From IMG/VR virus record IMGVR_UViG_3300002835_000134, positions 1 through 64,000 of that record: DNA of 64,000 nucleotides, one strand, 5' to 3'. A program made the translations under genes and the position numbers. This document shows, in pieces, positions 1 to 5,975 of this stretch (its first letter is position 1; every line of letters begins with the position of its first letter). The stretch comes from a virus. The notes beneath the pieces are model-generated. The model worked only from the letters and a program-made list of their open reading frames with translations, was not told where the DNA came from and made no database searches.

Positions 1-59
1 CGACACGCCCGACCCCGTGCCTTTGCGGGCGGATCACCTTTTGTCAAGGCGACACGCCG
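1..59 (-). repeat. 59-bp repeated element, copy A
   Basis: The first 30 bases are identical to 881-910, and the last part (41-59) differs from 921-939 by one base. Read on the minus strand, each copy is bounded by GGCGTGTCG boxes, with TTGACA two bases after the first box and a GCCCG/CGGGC inverted repeat inside. It could be a regulator-binding or promoter-like element, or a replication or packaging site. No clear -10 hexamer lies 17 bases from the TTGACA. Confidence 0.8.
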
Positions 60-63
60 CTAT

Positions 64-162
64 CTATTGATAATCTTTTAGGATTTCCTCAAGCTGATTT
101 ATTTGCTCATCGCTAAGATGATCTAATTGAATTGCTTTTTCAAATCCGAATAAGTCGCTCAT
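64..162 (-). CDS. 32-residue hypothetical protein
   Basis: This small leftward frame starts at ATG 162-160 and overlaps the stop of the upstream gene as ATGA, which suggests translational coupling. The product is acidic, begins MSDLFGFEKA, and is probably helical at its end. No family is recognised. It is the last gene seen in the leftward operon before the copy A repeat. The call rests on tight packing with neighbours rather than similarity. Confidence 0.5.
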   Translation of the reverse strand: MSDLFGFEKAIQLDHLSDEQINQLEEILKDYQ

Positions 163-353
163 TCGTTTTCCATTTCTGCTAAATAATCTTCGTGTTCAAT
201 AAGCCCGATTGAAAATGCGATAGGGTCGCAACATTCCAAAATCTCGGCGGGTGTAAAAGTTGAATAGCCAATTTTTACAGTAGGATAAACATCATTTAGT
301 AAATCAATAAAACTTTCTTTTATTTCTAAATCAATTTCAAACTGCGATTTCAT
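159..353 (-). CDS. 64-residue hypothetical protein
   Basis: The start chosen is ATG 353-351 because a strong ribosome-binding site (GGAAAGAGG) sits six bases upstream. A further upstream start at 401 would add 16 residues but has no such site. The product is acidic, begins MKSQFEIDLE, and has no recognised domain. It overlaps the preceding small gene by 17 bases and the following one by ATGA, so it is part of the compact leftward operon running from the promoter at 773-801. Confidence 0.65.
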   Translation of the reverse strand: MKSQFEIDLEIKESFIDLLNDVYPTVKIGYSTFTPAEILECCDPIAFSIGLIEHEDYLAEMENE

Positions 354-489
354 CTGCGACCTCTTTCCATTCAAAACAATAAGAGTCTGAAACAAAAGCA
401 TTTTTCACAACGCTATCAAATAAAGATAACGCCATTTCTTCATCTTCTGCGTCTATGTCTAGCCAAACGCCAAATGTGTATTTTTTCAT
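337..489 (-). CDS. 50-residue hypothetical protein
   Basis: A leftward frame of 50 residues beginning MKKYTFGVWLDID starts at ATG 489-487. It overlaps the stop of its upstream neighbour as ATGA and is preceded by GAGGAAGG. It has alternating hydrophobic and acidic residues and no recognised family. Coupling on both sides supports a real gene of the early leftward operon. Confidence 0.6.
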   Translation of the reverse strand: MKKYTFGVWLDIDAEDEEMALSLFDSVVKNAFVSDSYCFEWKEVADEIAV

Positions 490-611
490 TCGAACGCACC
501 TTCCTCTAATAATCCTAATTCGATGTTGAACAATTCATCGGGTGTTGCTTCGGATAAATCTACCCAACCCGCACCCTCGTTATCTATGCGAAAGATTTCT
601 ACATAACCCAT
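486..611 (-). CDS. 41-residue hypothetical protein
   Basis: A leftward frame from ATG 611-609 has an excellent ribosome-binding site (AAGGAGG, seven bases upstream). The 41-residue product is acidic, begins MGYVEIFRID and is of unknown function. The start follows directly after the stop of the 612-740 gene. Confidence 0.6.
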   Translation of the reverse strand: MGYVEIFRIDNEGAGWVDLSEATPDELFNIELGLLEEGAFE

Positions 612-740
612 TTAGTCTGCCTCCTTAGTATTGAATAGAGAGGACATCTTATCATTAGCCTCTGACATTGTTGCGATAGCCTTCAATAGGCTTTCCTTGC
701 GTGTGGCTTCTACATAAGCCTTGTATTCATCAAGTGTCAT
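612..740 (-). CDS. 42-residue hypothetical protein, first gene of operon
   Basis: A 42-residue helical protein (begins MTLDEYKAYV) starts at ATG 740-738 with GAAAGG upstream. It is the first gene after the strong minus-strand promoter at 773-801, so it should be the most strongly expressed member of the leftward mini-operon. No family is recognised. Confidence 0.65.
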   Translation of the reverse strand: MTLDEYKAYVEATRKESLLKAIATMSEANDKMSSLFNTKEAD

Positions 741-772
741 TTTATCGACCTTTCGTTGTTGGTTATAATGGT

Positions 773-801
773 ATTATACACGAGCACCCCGACATTATCA
801 A
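773..801 (-). promoter_or_regulatory. Sigma70-type leftward promoter
   Basis: On the minus strand TTGATA (801-796) is separated by exactly 17 bases from a perfect TATAAT (778-773). Transcription would start near 766 and read into the tiny genes 740 to 64. A GGCGTGTCG box lies two bases upstream of the -35. Confidence 0.85.
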
Positions 802-804
802 CAC

Positions 805-813
805 GACACGCCG
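805..813 (-). promoter_or_regulatory. GGCGTGTCG box upstream of -35
   Basis: The same nine bases occur at 1-9, 50-58, 881-889, 930-938 (all same orientation) and at 2024-2032 (opposite orientation). At 50, 805 and 930 the box is exactly two bases before a TTGACA or TTGATA hexamer, which suggests a site for a phage or host activator or repressor. Confidence 0.5.
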
Positions 814-833
814 TATTTCAAGAAATCTTTTTA

Positions 834-849
834 TGTGATAAATCTCACA
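834..849. promoter_or_regulatory. Perfect Crp/GlxR-like palindrome
   Basis: The sequence TGTGA-N6-TCACA is a perfect match to the Crp-family consensus. It is centred about 75 bases upstream of the predicted start of the 773-801 promoter, a plausible activator position. Three further sites with one mismatch lie within 1.2 kb. Confidence 0.55.
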
Positions 850-880
850 AAATTCCAGGGGCTCTGTAACGTATCCGTAA

Positions 881-939
881 CGACACGCCCGACCCCGTGC
901 CTTTGCGGGCCAGCTTGACTTTGTCAAGCCGACACGCCG
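881..939 (-). repeat. 59-bp repeated element, copy B
   Basis: This is the second copy of the element at 1-59. Its inner part differs but keeps the flanking GGCGTGTCG boxes and the TTGACA hexamer at the same distance. It also contains a small CTTGAC/GTCAAG inverted repeat. Confidence 0.8.
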
Positions 940-958
940 TAGCGTTAGCGTAATTTAT

Positions 959-974
959 TGTGAATTAGATCACG
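959..974. promoter_or_regulatory. Crp/GlxR-like palindrome
   Basis: TGTGA-N6-TCACG has one mismatch to the palindrome and a central TA, as in the actinobacterial GlxR consensus. It lies in the gene-free stretch 940-1051, which otherwise shows only AT-rich sequence with recurring GCGTAG words. Confidence 0.45.
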
Positions 975-1051
975 AATTACTAGGCGTAGCATAATTAGGG
1001 CGGGGATACCGATACCTAATTGGACTAGCGTAGTTAGTATGCGATTAGTAG

Positions 1052-1207
1052 TCATTTACGATTACTCCATTTCTTATAAGCCTTATACGCTACTACCGCT
1101 AGGGCAGTAAGAATAATAGTGTGCCAAGGTAGATAGATAGCCCCTAAGAAACTATCTAACTCTAATCCGTAGTCGTTTAGTTCTAATAGTATTCCGCTTA
1201 TTGTCAT
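1052..1207 (-). CDS. 51-residue single-pass membrane protein
   Basis: The frame begins at ATG 1207-1205, three bases beyond the stop of the gene at 1210. The product has an acidic N-terminus, a hydrophobic stretch of about 20 residues (YLPWHTIILTALAVVA) and a basic tail. This fits a small inner-membrane protein. The ribosome-binding site is weak, so expression probably depends on coupling. Function is unknown. Confidence 0.5.
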   Translation of the reverse strand: MTISGILLELNDYGLELDSFLGAIYLPWHTIILTALAVVAYKAYKKWSNRK

Positions 1208-1209
1208 TA

Positions 1210-1392
1210 TTAGTTATCCCAACTTAGTGCGAATACTTTTGCTAGTTCCTCATCATCAACATCATCAAAGTCATCAACGGGAGGTTGCTCCTCATCTACC
1301 TCATCAAGGTAAGCGTATGCGTCCGATATATCGGATTGGATTGACTCATATTTATCTATTGAGTTAGTTTTGTAAGAGTATGCGTATGACAT
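1210..1392 (-). CDS. 60-residue acidic hypothetical protein
   Basis: A very acidic protein (middle segment rich in Asp and Glu) begins MSYAYSYKTN. Its start codon overlaps the last base of the upstream gene. GAAAGG lies 13 bases upstream, rather far. Highly acidic small phage proteins can act as DNA mimics or inhibitors, but nothing here proves that. Confidence 0.6.
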   Translation of the reverse strand: MSYAYSYKTNSIDKYESIQSDISDAYAYLDEVDEEQPPVDDFDDVDDEELAKVFALSWDN

Positions 1393-1541
1393 TAGTTTTG
1401 TTCTACCTTTCTCATATGTGCTACAACATTTTTAGAAACCTTTTGTAAGTCGCTTACTACCTTTAGCATTTCATCTGCGCTAGTAGCGGTAAAGAAGCCG
1501 AGGAATTGTGCCCCGTCCCATAGTGAGTATGTGATTGTCAT
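1392..1541 (-). CDS. 49-residue hypothetical protein
   Basis: The start at ATG 1541 (MTITYSLWDG) is preferred over a GTG at 1604, which has no ribosome-binding site at a workable distance. AAAGGA precedes 1541. The protein looks like a small beta-strand plus helix domain (LWDGAQFLGFFTATSADE). No family is recognised. It directly precedes the acidic gene in the same operon. Confidence 0.6.
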   Translation of the reverse strand: MTITYSLWDGAQFLGFFTATSADEMLKVVSDLQKVSKNVVAHMRKVEQN

Positions 1542-1585
1542 TTTATTTTCTATCCTTTTCGTTAGTTGGTTATTTGGTTGAGAGC

Positions 1586-1629
1586 GATTATTTGCTAGGC
1601 TCACCTTTCGGATTATTTGCTAGGCTCAC
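1586..1629. repeat. 19-bp direct repeat, 25-bp period
   Basis: The same 19 bases (GATTATTTGCTAGGCTCAC) occur at 1586-1604 and 1611-1629, separated by six bases. They lie upstream of the gene starting at 1541 and may be operator half-sites. Confidence 0.8.
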
Positions 1630-1711
1630 GCTCTAATTCTTTATTTAATTTGTATGTCGTAAGACTATCACGACCTACTGACATCTAGACCCATTTGGGG
1701 CTAGTGTCGTG

Positions 1712-1727
1712 TGTGATTTATACCACA
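1712..1727. promoter_or_regulatory. Crp/GlxR-like palindrome enclosing a -10 box
   Basis: Read leftward, this is TGTGG-TATAAA-TCACA, one mismatch from the TGTGA-N6-TCACA palindrome. The six central bases, with the preceding TGG, form an extended -10 box for leftward transcription into the genes at 1541-1052. A bound regulator would block that promoter. Confidence 0.4.
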
Positions 1728-1927
1728 CAAGGCTCAATGGTAAAGTCCTCGTCATTTCCGACATAGACCTCGCCCTTGCCGTGGCAATTTGAGCAATAGG
1801 TAGGGAGAGAGAATAAGTGTTTTAGCAACGCCTTTCGCTCATAGGTAGTCAATTCGGGGTGGTTAGACTTCACGCCCCCGTGTTGATATTCATAGACAAT
1901 TTTGTCTAGTGTATTTTGAGTGAGCAT
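1718..1927 (-). CDS. 69-residue protein with DnaJ-like zinc motif
   Basis: The start ATG 1927 has AAGGAG seven bases upstream. A helical N-terminal half is followed by CSNCHGKGEV, a C-x2-C-x-G-x-G motif typical of DnaJ-type zinc fingers, and a third cysteine three residues from the end. Only one half of a DnaJ zinc site is complete, so metal binding may need dimerisation. It could be an adaptor or regulator. It is first in the leftward small-gene series. Confidence 0.65.
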   Translation of the reverse strand: MLTQNTLDKIVYEYQHGGVKSNHPELTTYERKALLKHLFSLPTYCSNCHGKGEVYVGNDEDFTIEPCVV

Positions 1928-2053
1928 TTGATTGCTCCTTTCTTTAGCGGATTTCTTTACCGCTTGTTTTTCTTTATATATTTAGTCTAGCAGGGGGGAC
2001 TGACATTTAGACCCCTATTCTCGGGCGTGTCGGAATTTATTTTAGAATAACCC

Positions 2054-2069
2054 TGTGAGATAGGACACA
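2054..2069. promoter_or_regulatory. Crp/GlxR-like palindrome
   Basis: TGTGA-N6-ACACA has one mismatch to the palindrome. It lies about ten bases upstream of a leftward TAAAAT hexamer (2044-2039), so a bound protein would overlap the -35 region of a promoter for the 1927 gene. The stretch 1928-2316 has no gene and holds divergent regulatory signals. Confidence 0.4.
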
Positions 2070-2189
2070 CTCACGCTCAATATGGGCGGACTATCCATTT
2101 TGTCCGATTTTGATTTATATGTGTATCGTACAAATTAAAAATATATTAACATTTTCTGAAATCTAAAAAAGCAGTTGATCAAAAAAAGC

Positions 2190-2217
2190 TTGACATCGAA
2201 AATATAAATAGTATAAT
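2190..2217 (+). promoter_or_regulatory. Sigma70-type rightward promoter
   Basis: TTGACA (2190-2195) and TATAAT (2212-2217) are perfect consensus hexamers with a 16-base spacer. Transcription would start near 2224, at a tandem G6TC repeat, and lead into the SGNH-like gene. Confidence 0.8.
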
Positions 2218-2224
2218 TTTTCTA

Positions 2225-2294
2225 GGGGGGTCGGGGGGTCAGCAAATCAATAAATAATAAATATTAATATATATAAGACCTAAGACCTAAGATC
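2225..2294 (+). repeat. Tandem G6TC and TAAGACC repeats between two promoters
   Basis: Two copies of GGGGGGTC occupy 2225-2240, right at the predicted transcription start. Three copies of a seven-base unit (TAAGACC, TAAGACC, TAAGATC) occupy 2274-2294. The second array covers the -35 region of the downstream promoter, so it is a candidate operator. Confidence 0.6.
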
Positions 2295-2304
2295 AAGTGA
2301 ATAG

Positions 2305-2310
2305 TATAAT
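2305..2310 (+). promoter_or_regulatory. -10 box of a predicted leaderless transcript
   Basis: TATAAT ends six bases before the ATG at 2317 and no Shine-Dalgarno sequence is present, so transcription from this box would start at or next to the start codon. Confidence 0.6.
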
Positions 2311-2316
2311 ATAAAT

Positions 2317-2994
2317 ATGGCAAAAATTAAAGCTTATTTAATAGGGGACTGTCAATCCAATAGAATTTACGAACACTATAATGGAGACGGATCAATGCTT
2401 GATTTGTACTTATGGGGCAAAGGTGGACAGAGTGCCTGGAACTTCAACCCACAAAAATTTAAAAAGACAGAGATGCTTGGATCTGGTTTAGAGCATGGCG
2501 TGAATAAGACATACAAACCATTTTCATTTTCTTTAATAGAGAACAAGCCAGAAAATCTTATAATAGCTTGGTTTGGATATATTGATTGCAAGTACAAGAT
2601 ACACTTAGCAGGCGGGGATACCGAAAAGACAGCTTATAAATATCTTGAATCATTAAAGAGAGAATACAATGAGGCAACTATATTATTGATAGAGCCATTA
2701 CCTCAATTCATAGAAGATATCTATATAGAGTCAGAAAAAATCCCAGTATTTGGATACGATATTCGTAGGCCTATAGAATTAGAATTTTGTCATCATCTAA
2801 AAAAGTTTGCAAAAGACTTTGGCATAACTGATTATATAACTCAAGAAGAGATCCTAGAAGCAGTTGGCTTGCCAGTATTGAGATTAAAAGATACTCCAAA
2901 CGATAGAGTTATAGAAATTGATGGATTAAAGCCACATCATAATTTAGCTATCTATAATTTAATAATTCAGAAATGTATGAAGATAATATCCTAG
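2317..2994 (+). CDS. SGNH/GDSL-like protein
   Basis: This 225-residue protein has an N-terminal IGDCQSNRI (residues 9-17), which resembles block I of SGNH/GDSL hydrolases but has Cys where the nucleophile Ser normally sits. AWFGYIDCK near residue 90 resembles the GEIDCR block of this fold. The DGLKPHHN segment near residue 203 could supply the Asp/His pair. SGNH enzymes are esterases or deacetylases of lipids and glycans. The match is partial, so an inactive or different enzyme is possible. It is transcribed from two promoters, one leaderless, and is unlike the neighbouring tiny genes in size. Confidence 0.5.
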   Translation: MAKIKAYLIGDCQSNRIYEHYNGDGSMLDLYLWGKGGQSAWNFNPQKFKKTEMLGSGLEHGVNKTYKPFSFSLIENKPENLIIAWFGYIDCKYKIHLAGGDTEKTAYKYLESLKREYNEATILLIEPLPQFIEDIYIESEKIPVFGYDIRRPIELEFCHHLKKFAKDFGITDYITQEEILEAVGLPVLRLKDTPNDRVIEIDGLKPHHNLAIYNLIIQKCMKIIS

Positions 2995-3008
2995 TTGACT
3001 ACAATTAT

Positions 3009-3016
3009 GGTATACT
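3009..3016 (+). promoter_or_regulatory. Extended -10 promoter, leaderless start
   Basis: The box reads GGTATACT with TG directly before it (TGgTATACT from 3008) and ends six bases before ATG 3023. No ribosome-binding site exists. Confidence 0.55.
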
Positions 3017-3022
3017 AGTGAT

Positions 3023-3142
3023 ATGAAATGTAACTTTTGCGATAATCCAAAATACATAGAGCGTATGAACTCTAAAGGCGTACTTGAAAATTTTTGTCAG
3101 AGTTGTATTACAAAATTAATTAGCGGGAACCGAGTAAGTTGA
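3023..3142 (+). CDS. 39-residue zinc-ribbon peptide
   Basis: The product begins MKCNFCDNPKYIE and has a second FCQSC pair, so two C-x2-C knuckles 22 residues apart would form one zinc site. Such mini zinc ribbons often bind nucleic acid or RNA polymerase, but the target here is unknown. Translation appears leaderless. The stop overlaps the next start as TTGA. Confidence 0.6.
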   Translation: MKCNFCDNPKYIERMNSKGVLENFCQSCITKLISGNRVS

Positions 3143-3216
3143 GCTGGATACAGGCATCAGTTATATTTGGACCAATAATAATATTGATCATTGCATTTTG
3201 GGATGATATAAAATAA
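3139..3216 (+). CDS. 25-residue membrane peptide
   Basis: From TTG 3139, overlapping the previous stop, a short frame encodes an almost wholly hydrophobic segment (VIFGPIIILIIAF) ending with DDIK. It would be a single transmembrane helix. No good ribosome-binding site is present, so it depends on coupling and may not be real. Confidence 0.35.
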   Translation: MSWIQASVIFGPIIILIIAFWDDIK

Positions 3217-3236
3217 AGCAGTTGACTAGGATATAT

Positions 3237-3380
3237 ATGAAGAAATTATCAGCATTAGTAAGTACCATTGCGATAGCAATCCTTTCAGGAGTTGCATTGT
3301 CTAAATTTTTAAATTGGGCGGGACATCAAGAAATCTTTGATTTCGACCTAGATGAAGATATAGATAATGAGGATGTCTAG
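3237..3380 (+). CDS. 47-residue membrane-anchored acidic protein
   Basis: ATG 3237 has AGGA five bases upstream. The protein has a basic start, a hydrophobic helix (residues 4-23) and a strongly acidic tail (DFDLDEDIDNEDV). It could be a signal-anchored peptide with its tail outside the membrane. Function is unknown. It overlaps the next frame by 14 bases. Confidence 0.5.
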   Translation: MKKLSALVSTIAIAILSGVALSKFLNWAGHQEIFDFDLDEDIDNEDV

Positions 3381-3702
3381 GTCAATACTCTGGCTATCTT
3401 GGATTCCAGGAACATACTCAATAATATACAATATGGTAAATAGGGACGAATCGGACAAGCTAGCGAAATATCTAGCCGATGTGAGATATCAAGAAAATAA
3501 TTATTTTGAAGCTAACAATCTTATGGCTAGGTCTTCGCTAGAATGGGTCATAAAGGGCCTTAAGAGCCGATTAGAGACTTGTATGAACGCAGAGTCAGGG
3601 GTATGTGACCTATGGTACTTAGAATCCCATTCTGACTGTTTATTACTAATGAATCTAATATATGAATATAGTGGAGATCCCCTGTATGATGCTAAATTAT
3701 AA
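3367..3702 (+). CDS. 111-residue hypothetical protein
   Basis: The frame starts at ATG 3367 (a second ATG at 3373 is possible) inside the end of the preceding small gene. The N-terminus is hydrophobic and aromatic and the rest is mostly helical with three cysteines. No family is recognised. It ends 77 bases before the leaderless sulfotransferase gene. Confidence 0.55.
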   Translation: MRMSRSILWLSWIPGTYSIIYNMVNRDESDKLAKYLADVRYQENNYFEANNLMARSSLEWVIKGLKSRLETCMNAESGVCDLWYLESHSDCLLLMNLIYEYSGDPLYDAKL

Positions 3703-3763
3703 AATGGGTTCTTCTACCGCCGCCGCACTTCAATTTTTTCACTTTCGCACTATTTGCCCATTA

Positions 3764-3772
3764 TGGTATTAT
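3764..3772 (+). promoter_or_regulatory. Extended -10 promoter, leaderless start
   Basis: TGgTATTAT ends six bases before ATG 3779. TTCGCA at 3744-3749 is a weak -35 at 17 bases. Confidence 0.6.
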
Positions 3773-3778
3773 TTATAA

Positions 3779-4288
3779 ATGAATAGTTTAATATTAACTT
3801 TTCCAAGATGCGGATCATTCTATCTGCAACAACTTATTCATCAAAATTCTGGAATCATGCTTCCAAAAAGCCATATCATAGAAGGGTCTGATAAAAAAGA
3901 TTTAATATCTATCATTAGGAATCCACAAGACTCTATTAAGTCTATGATTTCGATGGAAATGCATTACAATAAAGATTACAGATTTAACTTAAAAGATATA
4001 GAAAGATCTTATATAGAAATGAATGATTATTTAACTAATAATAATGCATTATTGATTAGGTACGAAGACTTACTAGACAAGCCACAAGAAATAACAAAAA
4101 GAGTTTGTAGGTTTTTAGGTAAAGAGATTTTAAGTGTTAACTACGTTAACGTTCTAAAAGACATTAAAGAAGACAATCACTTGGTATCCAGCAAAGACTC
4201 TAAATATTATCTACTTGTAGACATAAAAAAAGAAGATTTAGTTGATGCCAACGAGTCCTATTTTAAAACTTTAGAAAAATGTATTTAG
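3779..4288 (+). CDS. Sulfotransferase family protein
   Basis: The 169-residue protein carries the two PAPS-binding signatures of sulfotransferases: the phosphosulfate loop PRCGSFYLQ (residues 9-17) and IIRNPQDSIKS (45-55), the R-N-P-x-D-x3-S type 3'-phosphate motif. RYEDLLDKP near residue 95 is also typical. It would transfer sulfate from PAPS to a hydroxyl or amine, possibly of a glycan, and is shorter than usual (about 250). Leaderless translation is predicted. It converges with leftward methyltransferase and oxygenase genes that may act on related surface or virion molecules. Confidence 0.75.
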   Translation: MNSLILTFPRCGSFYLQQLIHQNSGIMLPKSHIIEGSDKKDLISIIRNPQDSIKSMISMEMHYNKDYRFNLKDIERSYIEMNDYLTNNNALLIRYEDLLDKPQEITKRVCRFLGKEILSVNYVNVLKDIKEDNHLVSSKDSKYYLLVDIKKEDLVDANESYFKTLEKCI

Positions 4289-4302
4289 TCCTAATATATC
4301 TT

Positions 4303-4854
4303 TTATTTTTTTATTAAGCATATACCTTGACCTCTTAGCTCAATTTCTGTAATGTCATTAAAAAAGTCTCTAACTGCTTTTTCGGCACCGTATGAGAAAC
4401 CTTCATGAAAATTAGTTATTACCCAACCTCCAGGAATAACCTTATCCCAAAAGAATTCTAAAGAATCCTTTGTCGGTTGATATAAACTTAGGTCTAAATG
4501 TAGCAATGCTATAGGTCTATCTTTTATCTCGTTAAATCTAGATGGTATCCATCCTTTATAAAAATAAATATTTTTATATTCTGATAAAACATTTTTGCAT
4601 ACATCAATTTCAGACTTCCAGGTAAGCTCTTTGTATATAGGGTTATCGAATTCTCCTACTTCAGAAAGCCCTTCCCATGAATCAAATAGGTGAAGATCTT
4701 TTTTACAATGCTTTGCTAATTTTTCTGCAGATGATCCAGTCCAGCTACCACACTCTACAAAATCACCATCAGGAATAGAGAGATTTAATAATGTTGCATC
4801 AAACTCTAATGCCCATTCTTTATTTACCGTAGGGTATGTAATTCTATTTACCAG
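4303..4854 (-). CDS. TylF-like methyltransferase lacking a standard start codon
   Basis: The open frame runs leftward from 4863 to a stop at 4303. It contains a SAM-binding block (FVECGSWTGSSA), a FDSWEGLSEVGEFD block and HLDLSLYQPTKDS, all aligning with the intact homologue at 5976-6599. No ATG, GTG or TTG occurs before 4506, which is deep inside the fold. A CTG at 4854 or ATT at 4842, next to the stop of the upstream oxygenase gene, may serve by coupling. A frameshift from that gene is another option. The acidic pair expected after GG(V/W)(I/V)I is replaced by NF, so metal binding may be lost. The listed start is provisional. Confidence 0.55.
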   Translation of the reverse strand: MVNRITYPTVNKEWALEFDATLLNLSIPDGDFVECGSWTGSSAEKLAKHCKKDLHLFDSWEGLSEVGEFDNPIYKELTWKSEIDVCKNVLSEYKNIYFYKGWIPSRFNEIKDRPIALLHLDLSLYQPTKDSLEFFWDKVIPGGWVITNFHEGFSYGAEKAVRDFFNDITEIELRGQGICLIKK

Positions 4855-5668
4855 CTCTGTTTTCTAGTTCGTCTCTTAGTTTATCTTGAGCAGTAGTACG
4901 CTCCTGGATCATGTCGGCAAATTGAGGGTTAACTCTAAACGGAGAGTTCCAGTCATTTAGCTGTCTTTCAGTAGGATTTTCATGTCTTCCTATCTGCTCT
5001 TCCCATTCAGGGGTTTTGTAATTATAGAATGTTCCTGGATTGTCCTCTGCAAGTAACGCAAAAGTTGAAAATGCGTATCTGGTTCCAGAAAGAGTTTCCA
5101 TTGTTCCGTGATCGTATGGAGAGCAAGCTCCATGTAAAACTATGTCTCCAGGCTTTACTGGAACGATTAAGCACGGCTCTGCCATTTTTGCTTCATCTAT
5201 TCTTAGGTTGCCAGTCTTTTCTGTGCCGTCTGGATTTATGTTTGGATAGTATAGTTCTCCGCCAGTAAAGTCTCCAATGTATGCAATCATTCCATACTCT
5301 AGTTCACAACAAGTTGACCATTGATCAATTTCCAATAATAGGTGACAGTTTCCTTTTCCAGGGCTATCGGTATGTACAAACATTCCTTCGTCTCCAGGAC
5401 CAGTAACCATAAGGTTCCTTACTGGGTGAATAACAATTTCAGGGTGTATCAATTCAGACATGAACTTCCAAAGAGGGAAGGTCTCTTTAAATGGAGGGCT
5501 CATCTTGTCTGCATACCAGTCTCTAACGCTCCACAAATTTGGGTTAGAGTGTCTTTCAAATTCTTGTCCTCTAGCGTATACCGCATCGTAGATATCTTTT
5601 GGAATTACATTTTCAAATTTGTATATTCTTGGAGCTAACTTTATACAGCGTGGATCGTCATAAAACAT
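4844..5668 (-). CDS. 2OG-Fe(II) oxygenase (prolyl hydroxylase-like)
   Basis: A 274-residue member of the 2-oxoglutarate/iron dioxygenase fold. Iron ligands are H99 and D101 (FVHTDS) and probably H187, with R197 (SGTRY) binding 2-oxoglutarate. VKPGDIVLHG is the conserved strand before the distal His, and GGELYYPN is shared with the seven paralogues at 24-30.8 kb. These enzymes hydroxylate Pro, Lys or other groups. The start ATG overlaps the preceding stop (TAATG). Its end overlaps the methyltransferase frame, hinting at joint function. Confidence 0.85.
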   Translation of the reverse strand: MFYDDPRCIKLAPRIYKFENVIPKDIYDAVYARGQEFERHSNPNLWSVRDWYADKMSPPFKETFPLWKFMSELIHPEIVIHPVRNLMVTGPGDEGMFVHTDSPGKGNCHLLLEIDQWSTCCELEYGMIAYIGDFTGGELYYPNINPDGTEKTGNLRIDEAKMAEPCLIVPVKPGDIVLHGACSPYDHGTMETLSGTRYAFSTFALLAEDNPGTFYNYKTPEWEEQIGRHENPTERQLNDWNSPFRVNPQFADMIQERTTAQDKLRDELENRAGK

Positions 5669-5808
5669 TATTTCTTCTTTCTCTTAAATAATTTTTTTAA
5701 AAAGTTTTCAATTTTTGCTTCTAACTTACCAGCATGACTATCCTCTTTATAATGACGGGATCGAAAGTACGGGCTCTGCATAGCTTTGGAAAAATGATCT
5801 CTTGCCAT
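5668..5808 (-). CDS. 46-residue basic hypothetical protein
   Basis: ATG 5808 has a perfect AGGAGG six bases upstream. The protein is basic with a Lys/Arg-rich end (LKKLFKRKKK), suggesting nucleic-acid or membrane-surface contact. It is the first gene of the transcript from the promoter at 5836-5844, and its stop overlaps the oxygenase start. No family is recognised. Confidence 0.65.
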   Translation of the reverse strand: MARDHFSKAMQSPYFRSRHYKEDSHAGKLEAKIENFLKKLFKRKKK

Positions 5809-5835
5809 GATTAACCTCCTAAAAGATGTTAATTA

Positions 5836-5844
5836 ATTATACCA
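5836..5844 (-). promoter_or_regulatory. Extended -10 leftward promoter
   Basis: On the minus strand TGgTATAAT is a consensus extended -10 with a start predicted near 5829, giving a short leader with a strong ribosome-binding site. Its -35 region falls inside the upstream terminator hairpin. Confidence 0.75.
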
Positions 5845-5858
5845 CTAAAAGCATTAGA

Positions 5859-5894
5859 AAACCCCTAATCAGAGGCGGATCCGATTAGGGGTTT
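5859..5894 (-). terminator. Strong hairpin terminator
   Basis: A perfect 12-bp inverted repeat (5859-5870 with 5883-5894, loop of 12) has T/A-rich ends on both sides and could act in both directions. It ends the leftward transcript of 8057-5976. Confidence 0.8.
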
Positions 5895-5975
5895 AAGGAC
5901 TTTCGCCCTATACAGGGAGTACGAATACTCAACCTGAATACTAAGTGTATATTTAATGCCTTACAAAGTCAAGCA

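Noticed and set aside
1-2316. tRNA genes in the left non-coding stretches
   Set aside because: No cloverleaf with a TTC-type T loop could be found; the hairpins there lack the other arms.
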